This document shows, piece after piece, positions 8,507 to 18,475 of a stretch of 64,000 nt of DNA (position 1 is the first letter of the stretch; every line of letters begins with the position of its first letter). This stretch comes from Acidovorax sp. T1 (GTDB lineage: Bacteria; Pseudomonadota; Gammaproteobacteria; Burkholderiales; Burkholderiaceae_C). The notes beneath the pieces are model-generated. The model ran no database searches. It saw nothing but the letters and a program-made list of their open reading frames with translations, and was not told the origin of the DNA. Where the stretch lies: contig NZ_CP021649.1 in assembly GCF_002176815.1 (NCBI RefSeq), forward strand, positions 119,062-183,061, given 5' to 3'. The position numbers and the translations under genes were made by a program.

Positions 8507-9767
8507 GTTTCGCCTGTCGTTGGGTGTGGTGCTGGTCGCTCTCGCCTTGAGCCCGATGGTTCGGGCCCAGGAGGCCAAGCTGGGATCGAGTGTCGAAGGG
8601 TTGCTGCAAGCGGCCAGGGATAGAAACCCAGAAATCGCCAGCATGCGTTTTGATGCGGATGCGGCAGCAGAGCGCGTCGCGCCTGCGGGCGCCTTGCCGG
8701 ATCCTAAATTCCGAACCGAATTGCGTGACATCACGCGCATGGGAGAACAAAACCCCACGCTATTGCCAGGGCGCGTCGGAAGCACCCGCTACGTGCTGAT
8801 GCAGGATTTTCCCTGGATGGGCAAACGCGGTCTGAAGCGTGAGGTGGCTGAGTCACAAGCACAAGCTGCGAGAAGCCGTGCAGCAGGCGCCTGGGTTGAA
8901 CTGGCTGGCAAGATCAAGACGACTTATGCCGAGCTCTATTACCTGGACCAGAACGATCGCTTGTCGCGGGAAATTCTCGACCTGATGGCGCGATTGGAAA
9001 AAGTCGCGCAGGTCCGCTATGCGGGCGGGCTTGCTGCGCAACAGGATGTGATCCGTGCGCAGGTGGAGCAGTCCACAATGCGCAACGAACTGATTGCACT
9101 GGACGCTGAGCGTCGCCAACTCCAGTCCAAGTTGAATGCGCTCGTGGGGCGTCCGACCTCGGAGATTTTGGCTGCACCCGAGCAGATCCGCGCCTTGCCG
9201 TCGCCGGAGCAAGTCAGCTTCGCAGCGCTGGAAGGGCGCGCCCGGATGAACAATCCGCTGCTGCGCACGGAAGAGTCCCAGATCAGGGCGGCCGAGAAGA
9301 ACCGCGAGCTGACCTACAAGAACCGCTATCCCGACTTCAACGTCGGTATCTCTCCGATTCAGTACCGAGGCTCGATCAAAGAGTGGGAGCTGATGGTCGA
9401 GTTGAATATTCCCCTGCAGCAAGATTCGCGGCGCGCCCAGGAGCGGGAGTCCGAGGCCATGTTGGCCGCTGCACGCTCACGCCAGGAAGTCGTCACGAAT
9501 CAAGTCCTGGCAGACCTTTACGCCAACGTGGCAGGTTTTGAGTCCGCCCGGCGCTCTCTGGCGTTAACGACCGAAAGTCTCTTGCCGCAGTCGGAGTTGA
9601 CCTTCCGCTCTGCGCTGGCTGGGTACCAGACGGGCAAGGTGGATTTTGCGACCTTGCTGGACGCGCAGCGCCAGATTCGTCAGTCCAAACTGAATCAGAT
9701 CAAAGCCGGCGTGGAAGCGCAGAAGCGGCTTACCGAAATTGAACGCATCGTGGGAGAAGAACAATGA
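8496..9767 (+). CDS. cusC: CusC-like outer-membrane efflux protein (TolC family)
   Basis: A 423-residue protein beginning at ATG 8496 with GGAGG just upstream. The signal peptide (MPNRFRLSLGVVLVALALSPMVRA) is followed by two outer-membrane efflux repeats, with the long helical segments (RYAGGLAAQQDVIRAQVEQS; LAGYQTGKVDFATLLDAQRQ) typical of TolC/CusC/CzcC trimers. It forms the outer-membrane channel of the tripartite pump. The stop overlaps cusB in an ATGA junction. The copper or silver assignment is inherited from the CusA signature downstream. Confidence 0.88.
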   Translation: MPNRFRLSLGVVLVALALSPMVRAQEAKLGSSVEGLLQAARDRNPEIASMRFDADAAAERVAPAGALPDPKFRTELRDITRMGEQNPTLLPGRVGSTRYVLMQDFPWMGKRGLKREVAESQAQAARSRAAGAWVELAGKIKTTYAELYYLDQNDRLSREILDLMARLEKVAQVRYAGGLAAQQDVIRAQVEQSTMRNELIALDAERRQLQSKLNALVGRPTSEILAAPEQIRALPSPEQVSFAALEGRARMNNPLLRTEESQIRAAEKNRELTYKNRYPDFNVGISPIQYRGSIKEWELMVELNIPLQQDSRRAQERESEAMLAAARSRQEVVTNQVLADLYANVAGFESARRSLALTTESLLPQSELTFRSALAGYQTGKVDFATLLDAQRQIRQSKLNQIKAGVEAQKRLTEIERIVGEEQ

Positions 9768-11377
9768 CAACAGGTTTCAAGGCCGGCGTATTCCTGGCTA
9801 TCGTCGCCGCAGGGTTGGCGGCGGGTGGTGGCTATTGGATGGGACAGCGCCAATCAGAAGCCCGCAGTGGTGACCAGACTGCGTCGCAGGGCGCCTCTGC
9901 CGGTCCTACCAAGAAGGAGCGCAAGGTACTTTTTTACCGTAACCCGATGGGGTTGCCCGACACATCTCCCACACCGAAAAAAGATCCAATGGGGATGGAC
10001 TACATCGCGGTCTACGAGGGAGAGCAGGAAGAAGCAGAAACCAACTCCAATCAAATTCGCATCAGCACCGAAAAGATTCAGAAACTTGGCGTTCGCACCG
10101 AGGCGGTGAGTCTTCGCTCTCTGGACAAGGTAGTGCGTGCCGCCGGACGCATTGAACCAGACGAGCGCCAGACCTTCACCATTGCTGCCAAATTTGAGGG
10201 CTATGTTGAGCGTCTGCATGCCAACGTTACCGGGCAGACGGTGAACAAGGGGCAGCCACTCTTCGAGGTATATAGCCCCGAACTGGTGTCTGCTCAGCGC
10301 GAGTACGCCATCGCGGCACAGGGTGTTGACGCGTTGAAGGATGCCTCTGGTGAGGCACAGCGTGGCATGCGTGAGCTGGCCGACTCCAGCCTGGCGCGGC
10401 TTCGCAATTGGGATATCTCGGACGAGCAGGTCAAGACCTTGGCCAAATCCGGCGACGCACGCCGCACGCTGACATTTCGCTCACCAGTGGCAGGGATCAT
10501 CACCGACAAGAAGGCCATCCAAGGTATGCGATTCATGCCGGGCGAAATGCTCTACCAAGTCGCCAACCTGTCCTCGGTCTGGGTCATCGCCGATGTCTTC
10601 GAGCAAGACATCGGCTTGGTCAAGTCGGGGGGCAAGGCCAAGGTGCAAATCAATGCCTACCCAGACAAGGTGTTCCAGGGGACAGTCAGCTATGTGTATC
10701 CCACCCTGAAGCCTGAAACCCGAACGGTGCAGGTGCGCGTGGACTTGTCGAACACGGGTGGCTTGCTCAAGCCTGGCATGTTTGCCCAGGTGGAACTTCC
10801 GACCGCCAGCAAGGGGGCGGTTTTGACGGTGCCGACTTCGGCCGTGATTGACAGCGGCACGCGCCAGATCGTCCTGGTGCAGCTCAAGGAGGGACGATTC
10901 GAACCCCGCGATGTCAAAGTGGGCGCACGCAGCGACGACCGCATTGAAGTCACCGAGGGCGTTCGCGAGGGTGAGCAGGTGGTCATCGCTGCCAATTTCC
11001 TGATCGATGCAGAAGCCAACCTCAAGGCGGCCGTGGGCGGCTTTGGGCACTCCTCACATGGAGCTAAGTCGGAAGCACAAGGCACCCCTGATGCGAGCAA
11101 GCCCGCTGCCGCCGTCGGGCACCAAGGTGAGGGCAGGGTGGAGGAGTCTGATGCGAAGGCCGGCACGGTGACCATTGCCCATGGTCCCATACCCTCCCTC
11201 AAATGGCCCGCAATGTCCATGGAGTTCAAGGTCTCCAACAACGGGCTGATGACGGGCTTGCAACCTGGCACAGCGGTGGTCTTCGAGTTCGTTGAGCGTG
11301 GACAGGGTGAATGGGTGGTCACCTCCGTGAAACCCGTGGGCAAAGCGGCGGCCACTCCGCACGCCGGCCATAACTGA
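9764..11377 (+). CDS. cusB: CusB-like periplasmic adaptor with metal-binding and CusF domains
   Basis: A 537-residue membrane-fusion protein. Residues 1-25 are the membrane anchor. Residues 54-85 form a heavy-metal-binding domain with YRNPMGLPD and KDPMGMDYIAVY. Barrel-sandwich and beta-barrel regions follow (AAGRIEPDERQ, GYVERLHANVTGQTVNKGQPLF, FRSPVAGIITDK). A CusF-like fold occupies residues of about 455-527, with the metal site in SLKWPAMSMEF (W and two Met). CusB and CusF are separate in E. coli; here they are fused, so metal delivery is tethered. It bridges CusC and CusA in the periplasm. Confidence 0.92.
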   Translation: MTTGFKAGVFLAIVAAGLAAGGGYWMGQRQSEARSGDQTASQGASAGPTKKERKVLFYRNPMGLPDTSPTPKKDPMGMDYIAVYEGEQEEAETNSNQIRISTEKIQKLGVRTEAVSLRSLDKVVRAAGRIEPDERQTFTIAAKFEGYVERLHANVTGQTVNKGQPLFEVYSPELVSAQREYAIAAQGVDALKDASGEAQRGMRELADSSLARLRNWDISDEQVKTLAKSGDARRTLTFRSPVAGIITDKKAIQGMRFMPGEMLYQVANLSSVWVIADVFEQDIGLVKSGGKAKVQINAYPDKVFQGTVSYVYPTLKPETRTVQVRVDLSNTGGLLKPGMFAQVELPTASKGAVLTVPTSAVIDSGTRQIVLVQLKEGRFEPRDVKVGARSDDRIEVTEGVREGEQVVIAANFLIDAEANLKAAVGGFGHSSHGAKSEAQGTPDASKPAAAVGHQGEGRVEESDAKAGTVTIAHGPIPSLKWPAMSMEFKVSNNGLMTGLQPGTAVVFEFVERGQGEWVVTSVKPVGKAAATPHAGHN

Positions 11378-11392
11378 TCTTCAGGGAACAAC

Positions 11393-14300
11393 ATGCTCGC
11401 GAAGATCATTGACTGGTCAGGAAGAAACAGCTTCCTGGTGCTGCTTGCCACGCTGTTTGTCATTGTCGCAGGGGTGTTCGCTGTGTTGCGAACGCCTCTG
11501 GACGCGCTGCCGGACTTGTCCGACGTTCAGGTCATCGTCTACACCGAATACCCTGGACAAGCGCCCCAGGTGGTTGAGGATCAGGTCACCTATCCCTTGA
11601 CCACCGCCATGCTGTCGGTACCCAAGTCCAAGGTGGTGCGCGGCTTTTCCTTCTTTGGAGCGTCCTTCGTCTACATCATCTTTGAGGATGACACAGACAT
11701 CTATTGGGCGCGTTCGCGCGTGCTGGAATACCTCAATTTCGCATCCAGTCGAATGCCCAAGGGGGTCACGCCGCAAATTGGCCCTGATGCCACCGGTGTG
11801 GGTTGGGTCTACCAGTACGCTTTGATCGCCAAGGACCGGACGCTGGCCGAGTTGAGAACTTTGCAGGATTGGTACCTGCGCTACCAGCTGACCAAGGCGC
11901 ATGGCGTCGCTGAGGTGGCATCCGTCGGTGGCTTTGTCCAGACCTACCAGATCACCGTCGACCCGGTGAAGCTGCGGGCCTACGGCATTCCTTTGGCCAA
12001 GGTGTCACAGGTCGTGCGCGACTCCAATCGTGACGTCGGCGGCCGTGTGGTGGAGATGGCCGAGACAGAGTACATGGTGCGCGGAAAGGGCTATCTGCGC
12101 GGCGCGGCGGACATTGAGAACCTGGTCGTCAAGGCCGAAAAAGGAACACCAGTATTGATTCGAGACATCGCTCGCGTTGAACTCGCTCCCGATGAACGGC
12201 GCGGCCTGACCGAACTCAACGGGGAGGGGGAGGTGGTCTCGGGCATCGCCATGGCCCGCTATGGCCAAAACGCCCTGGAAGTCATCCATAACCTGAAGGA
12301 GAAAATTACCGAAGTTTCGGCAGGGCTGCCGCAGGGCGTCAGCATCCAGGCTGTTTACGACCGATCTGACCTGATTCATCGGGCCATCGATACGCTCAAG
12401 CGAACGCTGATTGAGGAGAGCCTGATCGTTGCCTTGGTCTGCATGGTCTTTCTCATGCACGTCCGTTCAGCCCTCGTGGCTATCTTGATGTTACCCGTAG
12501 GGGTGCTGATCTCATTCATCGCGATGCGCTTGCTGGGCATGAATTCCAACCTGATGAGTCTGGGTGGTATCGCCATTGCGATCGGTGCCATGGTGGATGC
12601 GGCCATCGTCATGATCGAGAACGCCCATAAACACCTGGAGCGGCTCCCACCCGAGCACAACAGCAAGCAGCGGGTCGAGGCCATGATCGCCGCGTGCAAG
12701 GAGGTTGGCCCGGCACTGTTCTTCTCGCTACTGATCATCACCGTGTCGTTTCTGCCCGTGTTCACGCTCGAATCACAGGAGGGGCGCATGTTCTCACCGC
12801 TGGCGTTCACCAAGACGTTTTCTATGGCAGGAGCGGCGCTGTTGTCGGTGACGCTGGTGCCGGTGCTCATGATGATTTTCATTCGCGGACGCATCATGCC
12901 GGAGTCCCGTAACCCGGTGAACCGGTTCCTGATCTGGGTCTACCGACCCATCATCGCTGGAGTGATGCGCTGGAAGAAGGTGACCATTGCCATTGCCCTG
13001 GTCGTGCTTGGGGTGTCGTTCTATCCGGCCAGCAAGCTGGGGTCCGAGTTCATGCCGACGCTCAATGAAGGCACTTTGCTCTACATGCCTGCTTCGCTGC
13101 CGGGCATGTCGATCACTAAGGCCGCCGAGTTGCTTCAGACGCAAAACAAGATCATCAAGAGTTTTCCAGAGGTTGAATCGGTCTACGGTAAGGCAGGACG
13201 GGCCAACACGGCCACCGACCCAGCACCGACCGAGATGTTCGAGACGGTCATCAACCTCAAGCCGGAGTCAGCGTGGCGATCTGGCATGACCATCGACAAA
13301 TTGATCGCCGAGATGGACAAGGCGCTGCAGTTTCCTGGCGTCTCCAATGCCTGGACCATGCCCATCAAGGCGCGCATCGACATGCTGTCCACCGGTATCC
13401 GCACACCCATTGGTATCAAAGTCTTCGGCAAGGACTTGAACGAAATGGAACGCCTGGCGCGGGAGATCGAGACCGTAGTGAAATCTGTGCCCGGCACCAC
13501 CTCGGCATTCGCGGAGCGGATCACAGGCGGCTTCTACCTGAACATCGAGCCCGACCGCGCCCAACTGGCACGCTACGGTCTGGCGGTGGGTGATCTCCAG
13601 GAGGTCATTGGTACGGCGCTCGGCGGTGACATGGTGACCACCACGGTGGAAGGGCGAGAGCGTTTTGGCGTTACGGTTCGCTACCCACGCGAATTGCGGT
13701 CTGACCCGCAGCAGATCGCCCGCGAAGTGCTGGTGCCGACCATGGATGGAGCCATGATTCCGCTGGGCCAGGTTGCCCGCGTGGAGGTGGCCAAGGGCGC
13801 CCCTGGCATCCGTACCGAAAATGCGTTGCTATCTGCCTACATTTTTGTGGACATCCGTGAGCGTGACATCGGTGGCTACGTCGCCGAGGCGCGCAAAGCA
13901 GTGAATGACCAGGTCAAGTTCCCGCCCGGCTACTACGCCACATGGAGCGGTCAGTTTGAGTCTATGGAGCGTGCCATCGAGAAAATGAAATTCGTTGTGC
14001 CAGTAACGCTGTTGCTCATTTTCCTGCTGCTGTACCTGAACTTCAGGCGACTGACGGAGACTTTGATCGTCATGCTGTCGGTGCCGTTCGCGTTGGTTGG
14101 CGGCGTCTGGCTGATGTGGTGGCTTGGCTACAACCTCTCTGTCGCAGTTGCTGTGGGCTTCATTGCCCTGGCTGGTGTGGCCGCTGAAACCGGGGTCGTC
14201 ATGCTGATCTACCTGGACCACGCCTGGGAAGAGATCAAGGAAAAACGCCGCTCTGAAGGGAAAGAGCCAGGAGTTGGTGACCTTTACGAGGCAGTCATGG

Positions 14301-14572
14301 AGGGCGCCGTAGAGCGTGTTCGTCCCAAAATGATGACGGTCGTTGCCATCATGGCGGGCCTGCTGCCCATCATGTGGGGGACCGGCACCGGCTCGGAAGT
14401 GATGAGTCGCATTGCCGCGCCGATGGTCGGTGGCATGATTTCTTCGACCGTGCTCACGCTGGCTGTGATTCCGGCGCTTTACGCACTGGTCAAACAGTTT
14501 GAACTTCGAAGACAGCGCGCTTCGGGAACGGATTCACAACCCATCCGACCCACTCTGGGGCTTGATGCATGA
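11393..14572 (+). CDS. cusA: CusA-like HME-RND copper/silver efflux pump
   Basis: A 1059-residue inner-membrane RND transporter with twelve helices and two large periplasmic loops. The proton-relay helix reads GAMVDAAIVMIENAHKHLE as in CusA. The loop motif GRANTATDPAPTEMFET and the Met-rich LYMPASLPGMSI belong to the monovalent-cation (Cu(I)/Ag(I)) subgroup. It takes Cu(I) or Ag(I) from the periplasm or cytoplasm and expels it through CusBC using the proton gradient. It lies 15 bases after cusB. Full length for the family. Confidence 0.95.
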   Translation: MLAKIIDWSGRNSFLVLLATLFVIVAGVFAVLRTPLDALPDLSDVQVIVYTEYPGQAPQVVEDQVTYPLTTAMLSVPKSKVVRGFSFFGASFVYIIFEDDTDIYWARSRVLEYLNFASSRMPKGVTPQIGPDATGVGWVYQYALIAKDRTLAELRTLQDWYLRYQLTKAHGVAEVASVGGFVQTYQITVDPVKLRAYGIPLAKVSQVVRDSNRDVGGRVVEMAETEYMVRGKGYLRGAADIENLVVKAEKGTPVLIRDIARVELAPDERRGLTELNGEGEVVSGIAMARYGQNALEVIHNLKEKITEVSAGLPQGVSIQAVYDRSDLIHRAIDTLKRTLIEESLIVALVCMVFLMHVRSALVAILMLPVGVLISFIAMRLLGMNSNLMSLGGIAIAIGAMVDAAIVMIENAHKHLERLPPEHNSKQRVEAMIAACKEVGPALFFSLLIITVSFLPVFTLESQEGRMFSPLAFTKTFSMAGAALLSVTLVPVLMMIFIRGRIMPESRNPVNRFLIWVYRPIIAGVMRWKKVTIAIALVVLGVSFYPASKLGSEFMPTLNEGTLLYMPASLPGMSITKAAELLQTQNKIIKSFPEVESVYGKAGRANTATDPAPTEMFETVINLKPESAWRSGMTIDKLIAEMDKALQFPGVSNAWTMPIKARIDMLSTGIRTPIGIKVFGKDLNEMERLAREIETVVKSVPGTTSAFAERITGGFYLNIEPDRAQLARYGLAVGDLQEVIGTALGGDMVTTTVEGRERFGVTVRYPRELRSDPQQIAREVLVPTMDGAMIPLGQVARVEVAKGAPGIRTENALLSAYIFVDIRERDIGGYVAEARKAVNDQVKFPPGYYATWSGQFESMERAIEKMKFVVPVTLLLIFLLLYLNFRRLTETLIVMLSVPFALVGGVWLMWWLGYNLSVAVAVGFIALAGVAAETGVVMLIYLDHAWEEIKEKRRSEGKEPGVGDLYEAVMEGAVERVRPKMMTVVAIMAGLLPIMWGTGTGSEVMSRIAAPMVGGMISSTVLTLAVIPALYALVKQFELRRQRASGTDSQPIRPTLGLDA

Positions 14573-14719
14573 GCCATGAGCGCTTCCTTGATGTGCACCA
14601 GAAATACGTGCAATGGGCAGAGAAAATCACGCTGCCCCCTGGCGCCGACGCGGGGCGTGGGACAGGCTCTAAAAGGAGGCGCTCTACTTGTTTCACCAAC
14701 TGCTCTGACTCCTCTCTCA

Positions 14720-16369
14720 ATGCACAACACACCAAACTGCGAGTTGACCTCCTTTGAGAAGCTCAACCGCGACTGCTTCTGTCTGAGCCTGGATCCTGCG
14801 GCGCTGGCGGCTGCGCTCGATGCCGAGTTGGGCTCTCCGAGCTTGTCGCAGCTAGTGCGCGACCGATGCCCCTACCTTTTTGCTGCGCAGCCTGTCTTCG
14901 TGGCGCGGCCTCCTCTCGAACGAATGGCCCGCGTCGTGCAAGCCATCGAGGCAGTGGTGGCACTCCCGGCCTACCGGGAGCAGGTCTTGGCGGATGCCCC
15001 CGCCATTGCGCGGGCCGGCACCGGTGGCTCCCAGGGCGTGTTCTTCGGCTATGACTTCCATCTGGACCAAGACCGTCTCGGTTTGATCGAAATCAACACA
15101 AACGCTGGTGGTGCGATGCTGAATGCGGTGCTGGCCCGTGCTCAGCGCAGCTGCTGTCAGGCTGTGCAGGCAATGGTGCCAAGCCGCGGCGCCGTCGCAA
15201 CGTTCGAGCAGCGGCTGGTGGACATGTTCCGCCGTGAGTGGCGGCTGGCCGGTCACTCACGGCCGTTGGTCTCGATCGCTATCGTGGACGAAGCGCCGCA
15301 GCAGCAATACCTGTATCCAGAGTTCCTGCTGTTCCGGCAGCTGTTTGAGCGCCATGGACTGCAGGCCATCATTGTCGATCCCTCCGAGCTGGCGTGCCGT
15401 CACGGCAGGCTCTGGCACGGCGAACTCGCCATCGACGTGGTTTACAACCGTGTCACAGATTTCTATCTGGATCTGCCTGCCAACGCCGTGCTGCGGCAGG
15501 CTTGGCTGGAACAGGCAGTGGTTCTCACGCCTCATCCGAGGGCGCACGCGCTATACGCCGACAAGCGGCGACTGGCCTTGTTCAGTAACGATGGTGCGCT
15601 GCGGGCGCTGGGCGTTGCTGACGACGACAGGCAGGTGCTGCTGGCGAACGTGCCGCGCACCGAAGTGGTCGATGAGGCACATGGTGACCGGCTGTGGGCG
15701 ACTCGTCGTAGCCTGTTCTTCAAACCCGCAGCGGGCTTCGGCAGCCGCGCCGCGTACCGGGGTGACAAGCTCACGCGCCGGGTCTGGCAGGAGATCATGA
15801 CAGGAGCCTATGTGGCACAGGCTTTCGTGCCTCCGGGCGAGCGCGTCATTGCGAATGAGGAGGGACAACAGCCCATGAAATTCGATTTGCGCGCCTACGC
15901 TTATGCGGGCGACGTTCAGTGGGTTGCTGCACGCGTGTATCAGGGACAAACCACGAACTTCCGCCAGCCGGGCAGTGGCTTTGCCCCCGTCTACACCACC
16001 GTGGATGGCTCCGGCCGCGGAATGTGCGACTCGGATGGTGAACACGCGTCCTATGTGTTCCTGCTCGACGAGGCGGGTGAAGTGCACGCCTTGCCGCATG
16101 TGCTGTATGTGGCGCTTGCCAGGGGGCAGGCCTTGGCACCGATGTTGGCGGATCAAATTCTGCGCCTGGCGGACTGGTATGTACGGCTTCGGGCCGATGG
16201 GGTGCCGGGTGCTGTGGTCAACGAGACCTATGGGTTTGTCCGCTTCGACCGAGAGGGGCGGTTCAAATTGGAGGCTGCGCCAGGAGATGCCGCATGGCCT
16301 ACTCCTGAGGAGCGCCGACGGATGCAGGAGCTGCTGTTCTCCATAGACCTGGAGCCCAACGGCGCCTGA
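14720..16369 (+). CDS. Hypothetical ATP-grasp-like protein at the end of the cus operon
   Basis: Starting at ATG 14720 gives 549 residues; the frame is open back to 14576, but that part reads like untranslated sequence. The segments GYDFHLDQDRLGLIEINTNAGG, ALYADKRRLALFSN and LFFKPAAGFGSRAAYRGDKL resemble ATP-grasp or glutathionylspermidine-synthase-like ligases, with possible ATP-binding Lys in FFKP and acidic metal ligands in LIEIN. This is a fold guess from pattern, not a firm family call. The position directly after cusA suggests synthesis of a peptide or ligand used in metal stress. No membrane segment or signal peptide is seen. Confidence 0.6.
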   Translation: MHNTPNCELTSFEKLNRDCFCLSLDPAALAAALDAELGSPSLSQLVRDRCPYLFAAQPVFVARPPLERMARVVQAIEAVVALPAYREQVLADAPAIARAGTGGSQGVFFGYDFHLDQDRLGLIEINTNAGGAMLNAVLARAQRSCCQAVQAMVPSRGAVATFEQRLVDMFRREWRLAGHSRPLVSIAIVDEAPQQQYLYPEFLLFRQLFERHGLQAIIVDPSELACRHGRLWHGELAIDVVYNRVTDFYLDLPANAVLRQAWLEQAVVLTPHPRAHALYADKRRLALFSNDGALRALGVADDDRQVLLANVPRTEVVDEAHGDRLWATRRSLFFKPAAGFGSRAAYRGDKLTRRVWQEIMTGAYVAQAFVPPGERVIANEEGQQPMKFDLRAYAYAGDVQWVAARVYQGQTTNFRQPGSGFAPVYTTVDGSGRGMCDSDGEHASYVFLLDEAGEVHALPHVLYVALARGQALAPMLADQILRLADWYVRLRADGVPGAVVNETYGFVRFDREGRFKLEAAPGDAAWPTPEERRRMQELLFSIDLEPNGA

Positions 16370-16544
16370 TCATAGGAGCCGGGAGGAGGGTGGGCCGCCC
16401 AACGAAGTGAATCATTTGGGTTGCTGCAAGAATGGTCAGACGATGATGCGTGGCTTCTGGCCTGGCACCATGCAGATGGTCACGTCGCATGGGCGAGGAC
16501 CAACTCCCACCAGATGCACGCAGCGACCAATCCCATCTCAAAAG

Positions 16545-16784
16545 TTACGGGGCACAGGTTTCTTTGGCGGCTTTTGCGCCATCTTTGCAGGCCTTGACTT
16601 CGGCCTCATAACGCGCCTTGCGCAATTGGTTCAGGTATGGCGTCGTCTGTGCGCGCGGGCCATGGTCGAGCTGCAATACGAGTTTCTTGGGAGGGCAGAC
16701 CTTTTCTTGGTCTGGAGCGGCACTGGCCGAGAGACTGAAGCCAAGGGTCGTGGCGCCAACGAGAGCGATGAGCAAGTATTTCAT
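16545..16784 (-). CDS. Small secreted hypothetical protein
   Basis: A 79-residue protein with a clear signal peptide (MKYLLIALVGATTLGFSLSASA) cut before APDQ. The mature part has two cysteines (KVCPPKK and EVKACKDG) and a third in the tail (KETCAP). GGAG lies upstream of the start on the minus strand. No family is recognised. The IS1071 composite transposon begins only 39 bases upstream, so the native promoter has probably been separated from this gene. Confidence 0.65.
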   Translation of the reverse strand: MKYLLIALVGATTLGFSLSASAAPDQEKVCPPKKLVLQLDHGPRAQTTPYLNQLRKARYEAEVKACKDGAKAAKETCAP

Positions 16785-16817
16785 GATGAACTCCTTGGAT
16801 AGGAAAACCGAACGTAT

Positions 16818-16822
16818 GAATC
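16818..16822. repeat. Outer target-site duplication GAATC, left
   Basis: GAATC immediately precedes the left IS1071 end. The same five bases directly follow the right end of the second IS1071 copy at 63455-63459. The inner flanks of the two IS copies differ (GATCA at 51319, GAGCA at 60246), so the duplication belongs to the composite as a whole. Confidence 0.9.
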
Positions 16823-18414
16823 GGGGTCTCCTCGTTTTCAGTGCAATAAGTGACGGTACGAAAAGCTAGCACTGGCGCGGAGGTGGTGTTGGTAGATCGT
16901 TGATTTCATTGACTTTCCTGTTCACTTTCAAATCTGCGATTCGTGGCGTCAAACCGTGGTCGGTTTCATCCATTGGTGCCAGTTATCGATGCATTTGGCC
17001 GCGAAGGCAGGATTTGGTCAGCATAGCGGTCAACCGGGAAGCGAAACACACCCCGCAAGTTGATGCTCTCCAGCCTGGTGGGCGCAATCTTCCCGATCAG
17101 TTCCGGTGGAATGACCTGGCGGCGGTTCGACCAGCGATCCAGGACCGCCTGCATCTGTGAGGTATTCCACGCCATCACGATGTTGGCCATCAGGCTCAAC
17201 GCATCGGCCACAGCCTGCATTTCATCGACACGTTTGGCCTGCGCCGGGCTGATCCGGCCGGTATAAATGGCGCGCTTGAGGGCGTTAACAGCCTCGCCCC
17301 GATTGAGCACCCGGCGCAACTCGTTCCTGAAAGCGTCCTTGACAAAGTAGTCAGCCAAAAACGCCGTACGCAGCAACCGCCCCAATTGCACGCCAGCCTC
17401 ATAGATTGGATCGCCCTGGGCGGCAGAACCGAACCGCGCAAGAGCTGCCACCGCACTGGCATGTCCGCTCATGACCGAGGCTGCCAGGTGCACCAGACTA
17501 TCCCAATGCTTTTCGATCAAAGCGACGTCGACATTGGCTTCGCACACCGCAGCGATTTCTGCGGGCACTTTGGTGCCGCGTGGCACAAAGAGGTGGCGCT
17601 GTTTGAGTTCCTTCAACCGCGGGCAAAGATCAAAACCAAGCAAACGGGCATGTGACATGGCAAAGTCGGTGTAGCCATGGGTATCCACAGCAAGCTGGCT
17701 GGTCTCCAGCTTTTCTTGGCGGATGACACCTTCAATGGCCACGCTCGCCTGGCGCTCATTGAGCACAAAGGGCTGCGCATGGAAGATGCCCCACCGGTCT
17801 TTTACATGGGAGTAGATTCCAATGGAAGGTGTGTTGCGCCGAGGATCAAGCCGGGCTTGCCACACCCGTTTGGTGGTCTCCATGCTCATCATGTCAGAAG
17901 ATGCCAAATCGGACCGCCCCCAGGTGGCGGCAATCGGGTGTCGCTGCATGAATTCCAGCACAGCCTGGCAGGCCTGGCTCAGACGCCGTTCGTCCCGCGC
18001 CCAGCGCATGGCCTGGCGAATGCTGGTGGCAGACAATTGCGGAATCATGCGCGCGCATTCGACCGCAGTCAGACTGGTGCCGTGGGCCATGATGCCGGCA
18101 TAGACCATCAGCAGCTCGTCGGTAGAGCGCGGCTCACGTCCGAGCATGATCCAGCTAAAGCGCACCTGGGCGTCAACGGCCAGAATCACTTCCGGCAATT
18201 GAACCTCACCGATGCGGTGATCCAAAGCCGCGCGCAGCTTGGTCACTTCTGGGTCTTCGTCCTCTGCGGGCAATGGCGACAAATGGAGTTCATCATCCAC
18301 GCGCAGTACGCCACTGCGGGCTGCAGCGGCCACCGCATCGACACCGGCAGTTACTCTGGCCAGCAAAGGCTTCAAGAAAGTGGCAGCCTTGCTGGGTAAC
18401 GATAGACGGGCATA
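16823..18414 (-). mobile_element. IS1071 copy 1, left piece (tnpA 3' side)
   Basis: It starts with the IS1071 end GGGGTCTCCTCGTTTTCAGT and includes the about 110-base terminal repeat (16823-16932). It matches copy 2 up to base 18414, where the Tn4651-type element begins. With the right piece 49707-51318 it sums to 3,204 bases, the same length as the intact copy 2. Confidence 0.95.
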
Positions 18415-18438
18415 GGGGTAATCTCGGTTTTTGAGCAA
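16966..18438 (-). pseudogene. tnpA: IS1071 transposase, C-terminal fragment
   Basis: This frame reads the last 482 residues of the IS1071 transposase, identical to those of copy 2, preceded by eight codons that come from the inverted repeat of the inserted transposon. It retains the catalytic region (SSDMMSMETT, VDTHGYTDF and NRGEAVN) but lacks the N-terminal DNA-binding half, which lies 31 kb away at 49695-51173. It is unlikely to be functional, although copy 2 could supply transposase in trans. Confidence 0.95.
18410..18414. repeat. Target-site duplication GCATA, left
   Basis: GCATA here directly abuts the left inverted repeat of the 31-kb transposon, and GCATA at 49702-49706 abuts the right one. 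The intact IS1071 copy 2 has a single GCATA at the corresponding position, which proves a 5-bp duplication. Confidence 0.97.
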
Positions 18439-18452
18439 AACCTGAAATCACC
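18415..18452 (+). repeat. Left terminal inverted repeat of the 31-kb transposon
   Basis: It begins GGGGTAATCTCGGTTTTTGA. The reverse complement of 49664-49701 begins GGGGTAGTCTCGGTTTCCGT. Fifteen of the first sixteen bases agree, and agreement continues weakly to about 33 bases. Confidence 0.92.
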
Positions 18453-18475
18453 CGCAAAAAATCAAGTGATATCAA

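Noticed and set aside
16811..16822. AACGTATGAATC beside IS1071 also occurs at 24181-24192 in the tnpS/tnpT gap
   Set aside because: A 12-base match could suggest a shared recombination site, but it does not extend and the IS1071 flank is explained by the GAATC duplication.
17677..18399. A 240-codon frame opposite the IS1071 transposase fragments
   Set aside because: Antisense shadow; it occurs again in the intact copy at 61105-61827 and has no family feature.
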